Source of the DNA: Clytia hemisphaerica | Taxonomy: Eukaryota; Cnidaria; Hydrozoa; Leptothecata; Clytiidae | Length of the DNA stretch: 64,000 nucleotides | Assembly: GCA_902728285.1 (NCBI GenBank) | Contig: CACVBU010000072.1 | Span: 124,001 to 188,000, forward strand | Direction: 5' to 3' | Shown: piece after piece, positions 21,954 through 33,030 of the stretch | Layout of the letters: every line of letters begins with the position of its first letter | How positions within the stretch are numbered: the first letter of the stretch is position 1 | Translations under genes and position numbers: made by a program | The notes under the pieces: generated by a model | Databases searched by the model: none | Seen by the model: only the letters and a program-made list of their open reading frames with translations | What the model was told of the DNA's origin: nothing

Positions 21954-23117
21954 TCAAACTGAATGCGATAGTCTCTTTGGTAAATATAAATCTAAGTCCC
22001 GTGTTTCCATTGGCAAACCCCGAACGGGTTGATAAAATGGAAAGCTATACATAGAATTCATTTTATTCTTTATTGTTTCTTTCTTCGTCTGACTGTTCTC
22101 ATTGTTGCTCTTTAGTTTATTACCGAGAATATTTTCAATACTAAACGCGGCAGATTTCGGAGACTGTCGTTTCAAAGTCGTCGGGCTTGGTACTTGCATC
22201 TCATCTTCGTTCATACTCGGTGCTGTTCTCGGTGACACGGCGTTAATCGGTTTTTTATCGATTTTCACTTTATCGAAAGTTTGATATTTTGAAGGTTGAT
22301 ATTTCCAGCATGTGAACAGACTGTCGAAGTTCGGTTTTTGCGTTCTGTAAAACTGTGATCGGTACATAGTAGTAGGCTCGTCATGTAAGTATCTAGAAGC
22401 GGGATACTCACTCAACTCGCGCTCCGTGTATCCTTGAGCAGGACGGCTAATTCCAGAATACGGGCGTAGTGGATATCCAGTGTACGGGTGCGTATCCATG
22501 AAGCTACGGCGGACTCGTCTCCGAGCACGTCGGCGACGGAAATCTCCCTGCGAGAAATCGTCATAATTTGCTGGATGGATAGCCCAGTAGTGTCCTTTCC
22601 CTTGTTCGCTACGTCCCACTTTGATGAAACATTCGTTCAAGGATAAATTGTGTCTGATACTGTTTCTCCAACTTTTATCTTGGCTTTGAAAATATGAATA
22701 ATTGTCTAAGATGTATTTATAAATGTCTGATAGTACCAACCGTTTGTCTTTGGACTTCAAGATGGCAGTCGCGATCAGAGCAATGTAAGATTGAGTTGGT
22801 TTGACATCCTCCTTCTTCCCTTGTTGAGTCTCGCTACTCTTTCTTGTTGATCTGCTGCTAGCTTCCTCCTCAATACTAGAGGTAGGTGATTGGCACCCTC
22901 CAGTATTTGACTGGCATCTTCCTCTTCCAGGGAACATCGGTTTCCTAGATGGTATCTCACTAACAGGGCTTACATCGCTCATTGAAACATCATCATCCGA
23001 TGATGGGGCTCTCATGGCATTTGCGGCAGGGTATTTCCTCATAATGTCAAGCTCCAATGTCGATGACTTCAGCTTCCATAAACGCAGTGCAATTTCTTCG
23101 GTTTTTGATGTAGCCAT
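21954..23117 (-). CDS. FoxQ2: Forkhead transcription factor, FoxQ2-like
   Basis: A single-exon gene of 387 residues. The forkhead DNA-binding domain spans about residues 105-202: it opens KPTQSYIALIATAIL, carries the recognition-helix signature WRNSIRHNLSLNECFIKV (about 150-167), then GKGHYWAIHPANYDDF, and closes with the basic GDFRRRRARRRVRRS tail that marks FoxQ2 proteins. A Groucho-binding eh1-type motif, FSIENIL, lies at about 325-331, as in other FoxQ2 proteins, suggesting repressor activity. The N-terminal 100 residues are Ser-rich and without known domain. FoxQ2 genes act in anterior or aboral patterning and sensory and neural development in many animals; cnidarians usually have several paralogues, and I cannot say which this is. 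The start is the most upstream ATG in frame; no neighbour is close. Confidence 0.9.
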   Translation of the reverse strand: MATSKTEEIALRLWKLKSSTLELDIMRKYPAANAMRAPSSDDDVSMSDVSPVSEIPSRKPMFPGRGRCQSNTGGCQSPTSSIEEEASSRSTRKSSETQQGKKEDVKPTQSYIALIATAILKSKDKRLVLSDIYKYILDNYSYFQSQDKSWRNSIRHNLSLNECFIKVGRSEQGKGHYWAIHPANYDDFSQGDFRRRRARRRVRRSFMDTHPYTGYPLRPYSGISRPAQGYTERELSEYPASRYLHDEPTTMYRSQFYRTQKPNFDSLFTCWKYQPSKYQTFDKVKIDKKPINAVSPRTAPSMNEDEMQVPSPTTLKRQSPKSAAFSIENILGNKLKSNNENSQTKKETIKNKMNSMYSFPFYQPVRGLPMETRDLDLYLPKRLSHSV

Positions 23118-24574
23118 TTTGTATATTGTCAGTTACAAAATTCTGGTACAGTGCGCGATTATTTAAATCAAGTTAAGTCGATGAATGATCGTCCGATTAC
23201 TTGAATCGCTTTTTATGAACTAAATCTTAACGGCATAAACTACAATCTTAAATGATATTTTTTTCTTACTTATTCCGCCGCACTTTTACATGTATTGTCT
23301 AATGTTTTTTTTTTATTCGAAAAGACTATAAACATAATGTTCTCATAAATAATGAATATATTAGCTTTCTTATTGTTTTGATGATGATACTCTCTCACAC
23401 GAATATTATAATGTAATAGTTTTTGTATTGTTGTTTTTTTTTTTTTTGTGTATATAACAATGAAACAAAACATTGTTCATTTTGATTGGCTGTTCCAGTT
23501 TTTCGACTTTTTGTTTTTTTTCTCTCGAATTAAAATGGTGGGTGGAGTTGACACTCCTTTATGTTAATACACCATTTGTGTTTAATTTGGGGGATTTTTT
23601 TTTCCTGTTTGGCTGTTTTGATATGGTAAGAAATTTTATTAGAATCCATTTCATAAGGCTAAAATTTGGTTTAAAAAATTAAGAAATAATTTTAAGAATT
23701 GGCAAGATTGGCTAAATTTGCTCAAGATCTTGTGAATTGACATGGAGTTGGGCTCTTTCAGAAAAAAAGTGGAGGATATAACATTTTTTGGAAATTTACC
23801 TCCCGGACATTGTGAATTTTGACCCCCCCGGACTAGCATCAGTTGACCCCCCGGACATTCAAAATCACCCCTAATCAAAGCAAGTTTGCCCCTAAAAAAA
23901 ATGGCACATTTTGCCGATTTTTAATTACACCCCTCCCGGACAAAATATCTAATATATCCTCCACACCCCCCCCCCCCCCCCACGTACAAAAAGTTTCTGC
24001 AAGAGCCCATCCGTGCAATTTCTATTATTACTTTTCCTCTGGTCAAACATTAAAGCAAATCTACTACTTTTACTGCTTTATCGGTGAAATTAAGACTTAT
24101 AGAATTAATTAGACACCAGTTTGTAATGTATTGGTCATGAGGTTAGACTTGTCTTTTTAAGTCCAAATTTAGGCATTTTTGTGTGTTTTTAACCTAGGTA
24201 GATTACATGGACGAATACCTCAGTAGTAATAGCAAATACTACACGAAAGAATTAAACTTGATAAATTATTTATATGAAATCTGTAATAGAATAAGGCATT
24301 TTTATTGCAAGAAGATTAACGTTTTTTTTTCTTCCGTACTTCTTCTTCGAAAACGTTCTCACTCACACTTTTTTATAAGAAACAATTTTGTTAGAATACG
24401 AGGTTGAAAATTTGTATAAAAGTCTCTTAAAACTGAAGTTTACTGGTTCTTATAAAAAGGCGCGTATTTTGAAAACCGCAAATTTACTAACCAAATGTCA
24501 ACTTTCACTTACATACTTCATTAGAAGCTTTTGAAGTAAAAACTCCATCTCATCCCAAACAGATAAACCATACA

Positions 24575-24735
24575 CAGTTAACTCCCTCTCTCTCTAATTC
24601 GATCGTCAAGGAACCAAGAATTTTCTTCGAATAGAAATATTCGGATTATAGAGAGTATTTCTTGGCTAAATGTGAATTTAGTTCGAATTACAGAAAGATT
24701 CGAGTAATAAAGGTTCGAATTAGAGAGAGTTAACG
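24575..24735. mobile_element. Pogo/Tigger-like miniature element
   Basis: Left end CAGTTAACTCCCTCTCTCT and right end TTCGAATTAGAGAGAGTTAA. The body contains AATTCGA and TTCGAATTA sites. The target duplication is not clear on the left side. It matches 21494-21664 in layout. Confidence 0.6.
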
Positions 24736-25971
24736 TTAGCGATAGCTAGACTATAAGAACACCTGAATATTTAGTTTTAAACTCAGTGCAAGGAAAGGCT
24801 TAAAGGTTTTTTTATCACCTGCTTTATTTATACTCTTGGGAGTTTATTATGAAAGGGGGATGGTAATTTAACCGCTCCCTATGATCAGTCCTCGAGCAGG
24901 GCGTGCGAAATTTGCCTGTACCAGACGACCACGGCCTTTTCTTCGACACCGTGACACCGATTTTAAGCTCAAAATGCCAAAAAAAGAAAAGTCGAGGTCA
25001 ATCTTTCAAAATTTACTGACGGAATAGACGCTGGGCTATAATTTTTCAAATTTTTAGATCCTTCTTTTGAATCTTCATGTTGTTTGGTTTTCGGTTTCTT
25101 TTTCCTTTTTTCGATGTTTATAAAACCCCGTAGTTATTAAAACATTTCTCTTTTTAAATATCGATTATCATTTTTCTCCGAAATATAGTTTTGAAGTGGC
25201 TGGGCGGACGCAATACTTAAGCAAACTATATTTTTTGTTTGTATGCCTGTGGGCTATCACTGCTTAAGCTGTTCAAATAATTTTGATAAGTAAATCGAGT
25301 TTTCCTTCAGTTTTTACTTCCTTGTATAAAAAACAAAGAACTTTCCTGGTTTCATTTTTTCAAAATCGTTTGAACAGCCTCCTTATATTTTAAATACTGA
25401 TTTAAACAATTGCTGTCTCAGAAGCATGTATTTTCATACCATTGTAGAACCATACTTTTGACCAAGAAACTTAAATAAAAGAGATAAGTTTCATTAAAGT
25501 TCCTTGATTTGACGCACTCTAAATCCAAATTTTTCGATAAGCTTTGGGACTGAATTTCTAAATCCAAAAAATCGAGCCACGCTTAAATTTTTCTTACCTA
25601 ATATATGATGCATTCTTTAAATTGTGTTTTCGGATTAGAGAGACTTCTTACTATATGAAAAGTACTCGTTTTCGATATTAATACAGTTTTTGGGAAGATT
25701 GAAAAAATTAACCTATCTATAGATAGCTAGTGGTACGTTCATATTATCTATTTTCGGTTTTTATTCTAATTTGTCCGACGACGACTTCTTGTTTGTATTC
25801 GGGGTTGAAATCCTTTTACAACCTTTGTTGTGGAATTTTGACCAATGTCATTTGAGTGTTGGAACCTGTTAGATTCCCGAAAAAAATTCCCAAAATTATC
25901 GAAAAAGAAGGTGGGGGGGGGTAAAGACGAAAAACCCTGTAGCAGAGCCATTTCCTGAAATCTGCAAATGA

Positions 25972-26248
25972 ACACCCCTGTCTCACAGCCCCGGTGGAAC
26001 TTTTTTCCTCAGTGAGGATAAAAATGTTTTATTGAAATCCCAATGGGGATAGAAATTCTATTGTTCAAAGGTAAAAAAATCCAGTGGGGATGGTTTTGGA
26101 GTGCAATTTTTCAAACATTTAATTTCGAGTGGGGATGAAATATAAGTCAATTTCCCAGTGGGGCTAAAATTCCGGGGTATTTTCCTACTGGGACGAAATT
26201 TTTGCCAGATTTTCCAGTGGTCCCAGCGGATCTGTGACACAGGGGTGT
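25972..26248. mobile_element. Miniature element with ACACCCCTGT termini
   Basis: The ends are inverted (ACACCCCTGTCTCACAG and CTGTGACACAGGGGTGT), and AAATGA flanks both sides (25966-25971 and 26249-26254). Inside are about six copies of a CCAGTGGGGAT-like motif spaced 30-50 bp apart. No coding. A 6-bp match may be a decayed 8-bp duplication. Confidence 0.7.
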
Positions 26249-26445
26249 AAATGAAGATACCCTATCAGCTTTGATAAAGGGGGAACCTTGCGGAGGTACA
26301 TCCTGTTTAGGCTTTTTTATTTAAAAGAGCGGAGTTCAAATGCTTATTAGGTTTTAAATTTACCACTGAAGTTACATTTTGAAGATCAAAACTTTCAGTT
26401 AAGTTTTTACTGCAGTTAGTGGTGTGAACAAATGAGTGAAAATTC

Positions 26446-26672
26446 AACGAACGAACGAACGAACGAACGAACGAACGAACGAACGAACGAACGAACGAAC
26501 GAACGAAACGAACGAACGAACGAACGAACGAACGAACGAACGAACGAACGAACGAACGAACGAACGAACGAACGAACGAACGAACGAACGAACGAACGAA
26601 CGAACGAACGAACGAACGAACGAACGAACGAACGAACGAACGAACGAACGAACGAACGAACGAACGAACGAA
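26446..26672. repeat. (CGAA)n microsatellite
   Basis: About 56 almost perfect tetranucleotide units, interrupted once by an extra A near 26507. The long open frames seen on both strands are an effect of the repeat. Confidence 0.97.
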
Positions 26673-27559
26673 TCATCGTTCATGGTATTTCTAAAACCTG
26701 ATACTCCTCAGATATTCACAAGTATTTCATTAACAGGAAAAGTAAAAGAAAGAAGGAAAAAATAATGATAATTGTTGCTCAAAGATATTGATTATGAATA
26801 CTGACGTAATTAGTTAAGAAAGACTAATTTGCCATTTGACTGGTGTTTGATTTTTCACGGATATATTACACGCATGAGGAAATTGTGGTTTAATTTTTCG
26901 CGAAGTTTTACAAACTTGTGAAATGAACATTCAAAATTATTCATGATATGCACCATTGCAATATCTTCCACGGACCTAACATCTGGTTGGTTGCAAGTGA
27001 CTTAAAATCAGTCAATACGTCACTTACAACCAATCAGCTGTCGGGTCCATGATGTAATGTTAGAAGACATCGTTTGGCTTTTAAAGATTGGATTCCTTTT
27101 TGGAGCCTCAATAAATAAATCATATTTTAGAATCTAAAACGACGATACCTGTGAAAGGGGGGGGGGCGTGTACCTGTTTGTCGGTGTGTCGGTATTGACC
27201 TTTTTTGCGTCGGTATTTCGGTGTTTGAGATGCTTTTCGGTGACGGAAAATATTAAATTTTCAATCGGTGATACGGTAATTTTGCTTAAAACGTCGGAGA
27301 AACGGTACTAAATCAAGGGCTATTTCTCAGATTCCTCTTATCCTCTTATCTCATATTAGAATTTTGAAAAAAAAACTGAAAAATGTCGGTGTCGGTACTT
27401 CGTAAAAAATGTTTCGGTATTGCGGTGATTTTGTGAGAAATTGTCGGTATTTCGGTGTCCAGGACCCTCGTACGCCTCCCCCCGCACAAAAAGCTGCTAT
27501 AGCACTACTTCTAGCTTCTTGAGTGACTATACAGGGTGTCCCGGAAAAAACTCCTTTGT

Positions 27560-30500
27560 CAAATTTTACCAATTCTAAGTTCTCTTTATTTTGCGTAGTC
27601 TTTTTAGAGTAGTCTGAAAATTTAAGAACGCATCTAAGAACATTTCAGGCTGAAAATTGCTAAAAAAATAAGAACATCCAGGCTCAGCCAAATTTTAGGT
27701 GTTCTAATAAAAAAAAACGTGTAAATTTGTCCCCTTAAATGAGCCTAATATTTGGTTGCTTTTATTTTAAACCATTATTTTTTTCTAACCAAACTGCTGC
27801 TTTTTCAGCAATTTTTTAATTTCCCATTTTTAGGTCTATTTTTGCCATTTTTGTCATTTTGGACCTACCTTGGAGCTTGGAGGTCCTTTAATTTAACCTT
27901 TGTTTTAGCTGTTTAAGTTCTTTCACTCCACAGGACTGTAAATTTTTACTCATAAAAATGATAAAAAAATAATCTCCAAATAGTCTCCATAACTCGAACA
28001 TGCACGGGGAACCAAAGAATTATTACACTTGCTTGGAGAAGAAGACTTGTAGTAAATCTTTTTATCAAGGCTCCGCTCTTTTTATTTTTTTAGTCGAATT
28101 GTGCTTTTTTCCTATTGCTATTGGGGCATTCCATTTTATCTCCATACAGGGGAGTGGACGAATATTTCCAGGGGATAATCCGAAGAAGAATTTCGAGGGG
28201 GTCTAAGGAAAAGTTTTTAATTTTTCTTGGGGGTAAAATGTTATTCTAAACCTTCCAGGGTGTAAAAAACTGATTTTAGACCGTTCACAGTAACTTTAAG
28301 GTATGAGGAATGATTTTCCAAGAGTTTTTTTTCCAGAGTGTATCCACACATTTTCAAGAATTATTTTTGACCTTAAAAGGTTTTTCCCCATACAGGGGGA
28401 TTTTAAATGGAAAAGCCTGTTATGAGTCATTTTAGACTTTATTTCTTTATACCTGATTTTCACCTTATCATTTTTGATGACATTTCTGTTACTGATTCAG
28501 ATTCAGTCTTCTTGGCTCAGGGTAGAAAGGATGTACCATTTTTATTCAAGATACACGTTTTTTTATAAGAATATCCAACATTTTGAAGCCTCTTTCGATG
28601 GGGACAAGCTGGAGTTTTTACAAGCTCTTATTTGATTTGGTTGGTCGTTAAGATGTAATAAAAGAATCTTATTACTTTTTCTAAAGAACGCGTCATCTCT
28701 ATCACTTTAAATGACCAATTAGTTAAGTATCTTGTAAAAACTCCAAGACATCTCCTTTCGATGCTCTTAACTTTTTAAGTTCTAAAGAGTCCCCAAAGCC
28801 ATAAAATGTTCTAAACCTGTTCTTTTAGCCATCGAAACCTTATATTCTATAGTTTGTTCTTATAAAAAAACTTGTATACTCTTTATTTGGGAGAAACATT
28901 TTAAAAGAACAATGAGCTTTTAAAAAATTATCTCAAAAAATAAAAACAGTTTAGAAAAAAGGCTGATGCTGAATTTGAAAGAAATTTTAAGAAGCGGAAT
29001 TTTGTCTCTCAATTTGACAATTCACGAAAATCGGCGGAAAAATCAAACAAATGTCAGAATCGAGTACCTCCTTAAACCCTTAAAAACCCCCCTTTTTAGT
29101 TAGGGTTTCTGAAACAAAGTGCGATACACGTTTTTAATTAGAACCCAGTTTATGAGAACATTTAAGAACACCGTAAGAACATGCCCAGCCTTAGTTTGGA
29201 AAAAATTACAAGAAACTACAATTTTTCCTCTTTTCCAGCAGTTTTAAATGAACTTAGGGATGGATTTTCTAAAATTGAGAGTCAAATAGTGTCCCAATTT
29301 TACCAATTTTAAGTGCTCTTTATTTTGCATGATATTGTCGATTGAGAGTGGTCTGAAGAATATTAAGAACGCATTTAAAACATTTTAGGCTGAAAATTGC
29401 TAAAAAATAAGCACATCCAGGTTCAGCCAAATTTTAGGTGTTCTAATAAAAAAAACGTCTTTCATATGCTTATGAATCTTTTTAAACTTATAAAGAATAC
29501 ACGTTTTTTAAAAGAATATCTTTGAAAATTCTTGAAGCCTTCGGGATGTTCTAATCTTTTTGAGTTTCAAGCGTCAAAAATGTTCTAAACATGTTCTGAT
29601 TTTTACCATTTTGTGAGGTATTTTGTCCATTCTCCTAAGAAATCGGGTGTTATAGGATTGATTTGATAATGATAGAGTTATATCGCCTTTAAATTTTCTC
29701 AACCAGTTTTTAATTTTTCGGCCACCGAAGTTCTTCTATATTTTGTTCTTATAAAAAACGTGTATATTATTCCGTTTATTCTTTTGTTTGGATCCTGTCC
29801 TTGGTTATCTAACCTGTTCCAAAAAATAATATATTAAAAATTAATCGAAATTTTTACACATTCCTTTACACGGATAAAATAGAAATAGAGCGTAGGTCGG
29901 GATTTATTTTTCAACCCACTTCTTTTGTGCTTCTTTATCGTATTTTTAATATTACAGGTTTTTTTTATAAGAACATCCAAAATTTTTGAAGCCTTCAGAT
30001 GTTTTTAACTTTTCGGGCTTCGAGCCTAAGAAAGTTCTTATAATGTTCTTATTTTCACCATTTTGTGAGTTTTTGCTCATTTTCCTAAGAAATTAGGTGT
30101 TTTAGAGTCCACAAAGCCTTGAAATGTTCATAACTTGTTCTTAGCATTTTGGCCATCGAAGCCTTACGTTCTTATACAGTATAGTTTGTTCTTATAAAAA
30201 AAACATGTAGGTCGGATTGTTTTTCATCCACTTCTTTTGCGCCTCTTTATCGGATTTTTAATATTTATTTCATTATACACGTTTTTTTTTATTAGAACCT
30301 AGTTTATAAGAACATATAGGCTGAAATTCGTCGAAAAATTAAGAACATCTTAAGAACATGCCCAGCCTCAGTTTGAAAAAAATGACAAGAAACTACAATT
30401 TTTTCCTCTTTTTAAGCAGTTTTAACCGAATTTAGGGGTGGATCTTCAAAAGTCGAGAGTCAAATATTGTCCAAATTTTGCCAAATTTAAGTGCTCTTTA

Positions 30501-30641
30501 TTTTGTATCATATTGTCGATTTAGAGTTGTCTGAAAAATTAAGAACACATTTAAGAACATTTTAGGCTGAAAATTGCTAAAAAAATAAGCACATCCAGGC
30601 TCAGCCAAATTTTAGGTGTTCTAATAAAAAAAAAAACGTGT
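27560..30641. mobile_element. Cluster of ACAYG...TATAAGAACA miniature elements
   Basis: Six elements of one superfamily lie almost end to end: 27560-27727 (right half only), 28553-28875, 29126-29459, 29499-29763, 29954-30208 and 30277-30641. Full copies start ACACGTTTTTT(A)TAAGAAYA or a variant and end with the complement. Two body types are present. One has AAGAACATTT, GGCTGAAA and CAGCC blocks (27560, 29126, 30277). The other has GCCATCGA and AAGCCT blocks (28553, 29499, 29954). Target duplications are short or absent. No coding capacity. Confidence 0.75.
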
Positions 30642-31447
30642 AATACTAATATTGTTCAATTATTATATTATTATCATTGTATATTATACATTGTTGTTTT
30701 TGTATATTCACAGGTTTCCAATCTCCTCTTTGGAATTGATAACGGATCTTAAAATTTTTCACAGCTTCTTGTATCCCTTTCTTGAAAGACCAGATATATT
30801 AAAACACCATCCCCCACATTAAAAGGTAAAAACTTGGCACTTTATTATCATAAAACATATATTATTTTTTCACTGAAAGTTTCATAACCTGATTTTATTC
30901 AGATCTCCTCTCACAAATCTTACCACATTTAAGTACTCCCTTAATACAATATACATTGTGTTTTTGAACTTTTTCGGTTCTGTTTACCGAATGGAAAACA
31001 TTAGTGTAACACCTTGAGCTTCTTACCCACGCCTTCCACCTTTCCTTTTGATAGTAGGAAAAAACAAACTCATTTTTTTTCAGTTATGACCTGAGCCCGT
31101 GGGTAGCGTTGCGAGACCGACTTTCGATCCTCGGAGTCTTAGCGGGACTTAAATGAATGAAATTAGTCAAATTTTGTGAATTGTACGATCCTTATTGAGG
31201 CTAATTTGACCAAATTTTTATTTTTAAAGGAGCAAAAAGTTGAATTTTCTTATTTTTCCAACCCTTGGCGGGACTAATCTTTCAGGTTGCAGAAAGGCAT
31301 CCTTATTGTCTACACATACCCGTAACCTTTAATTGTCTTACCTCCCCCTCTGGTTTCTGACAATTGATAAATCTTAACGAGATTGTGAGGCTACAATTGA
31401 CAGGAAATATGTATAAAGTGATAACATAATTCTCGTAGAAACATTTA

Positions 31448-32022
31448 CTCTCGGGTACCTAATAGCCGCCCCCCCCGCTAATTAATTTTTCGAAAATTTT
31501 CCACCCAGGACATTCTTCTTCCAACCTCCCCTCCCCGCTTATTAATTGGGAGAATGTTTTTGAAAGCTCCCTCTTTTGTCCTAATTTTACTGTACCTTAA
31601 ATGAAGAAATTTTGGCGGAAAGAAAATTTGGCGGATTTGACTGAAATCCGCCAAATTAAGTTCCCGCCAAAATTTCTTTTTCCGCCATCCGCCAAATTAA
31701 ATTCCCGCCAAATTAAATTCCCGCCAAATTAAACATTTTGAAAATATGATCTCTTTTAAGGTGTTTTTGCTATTTTTTCGCTGTTTTGACGCCATCTTAA
31801 GGTTAAATTTTTAAGCGACCGCCAAATTTAGTTTTTTGGCCATCCGCCAAATTAAATTCCCGCCAAAATTTCTTCCTTTAAGGTAGTAGCCTCCTTTTCA
31901 AAAATTTTCCGCCCAGGACATTTTTATTCCAACCCTCCCCCACATATTAAGTTTTGAGATTTTTACAACCCCCCCCCCCCCGCGTATTTCAACCCACCCC
32001 CCGGCTATTAGGTACCCGAGAG
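31448..32022. mobile_element. Miniature element, CTCTCGGGTACC family, with nested insertion
   Basis: The termini CTCTCGGGTACCTAATAG and CTATTAGGTACCCGAGAG are perfect inverted copies, flanked by TA. Several C-rich runs lie inside. A second element (31595-31883) is inserted in it. Non-coding. Confidence 0.75.
31595..31883. mobile_element. Nested miniature element with CCGCCAAATT arrays
   Basis: Flanked by TA, with left end CCTTAAATGAAGAAATTTTG and right end CAAAATTTCTTCCTTTAAGG. The motif ATCCGCCAAATT or its complement recurs about seven times, next to both ends and inside. A diverged relative lies near 45986-46160. Confidence 0.75.
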
Positions 32023-33030
32023 TAGTTGCTTTATTTTCAAAATCTATCTATTCCATAAACAAAAACCAAAAATGTATATACATCATCACAAATGATTTTT
32101 AAATTTTGAAATATTATCATCGATGGAAATTTTTTTATTGAAAATTGTCTGGATTTTCTTTTGGTGGGTGGGGGGAGTTTTGGATTGCGATTCTTAGGGA
32201 AAATTTAAGTCACAAATAAATACATTATAACCCAGGCAAAAGGTTTTTAAATTTAACGGCCGATATAGCTTTATAGAAATTTTTTGTTGTGTCGGCTGAC
32301 CTGGTTGACCAATTCAAATTATTTTCGATTTTTTTTTCTTCAAATATCCTATAGTTGCCATAATTATTCACCCTAAAAATTTGGATTAATTTCCTAATTA
32401 CTATTTCAAAGTCTTCATAAAGGGAGAATTCGGCAGATTAGAATTCCTGATTATGATTAAAATTTTTTTGGGTTTGTAGATTATTTCGTTTAATTTTCTC
32501 AAACGAACACAATCTTTTAAATAAAATGAAGAAATTAGACCTGTTTTTCTTATCACGAGGATAGTAATAAAATAATTTAAAAATAAAAAAGGGATGAATC
32601 GATATGAATTTGATAAAAGGGACTAAACTTAACTTGAACTAAAGATCGGAAAAATATTGTCTCTGAAACACTCCTTAAAACGGCTAAACGCGGTCGCACA
32701 TTTATGTTCAAACAGTGAAGTGGTTTTGGAACTTAAGAATAAATCAGTCTAAACTTTAATTGCTATAATTTGTTTGCCTGTTGATTGCTCTTTTTTGACT
32801 ATGGAGATTTTAATTAAAAAATAATTTTCTCATGCTATATATCAACATTTTAAAATTTCGGAATTGGGAATTTGAATTTTTTATAAAGATTGTTTTTGAT
32901 AGAGTCAAAGTGGGAAACCAAAATAATATTTGAAGTTGTCTCTCGTCTAACTTTCCTTTATTTCAAAACATTGGATCTATAACAACTTTTCTTAGTTCTT
33001 CACCATTCATTGATTTGCAAGAATATTACA

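Larger units (their letters stand above)
23118..33030. other. Ten-kilobase gene-free stretch upstream of FoxQ2 and of the channel gene
   Basis: No conserved exon is visible. The stretch holds the FoxQ2 promoter side (23118-23500), a CCCCGGAC-motif cluster (23780-23960), a TCGGTATTTCGGTG-motif cluster (27170-27460), a microsatellite, and many miniature elements listed separately. A segment at 30714-30825 has a good acceptor before it and a GTAAAA donor after it but no ATG, and could be a 5' untranslated exon of the channel gene. That is a weak suggestion. Confidence 0.45.

Noticed and set aside
26432..26765. Coding frames of NERT or SFVR repeats
   Set aside because: They are translations of a (CGAA)n microsatellite.
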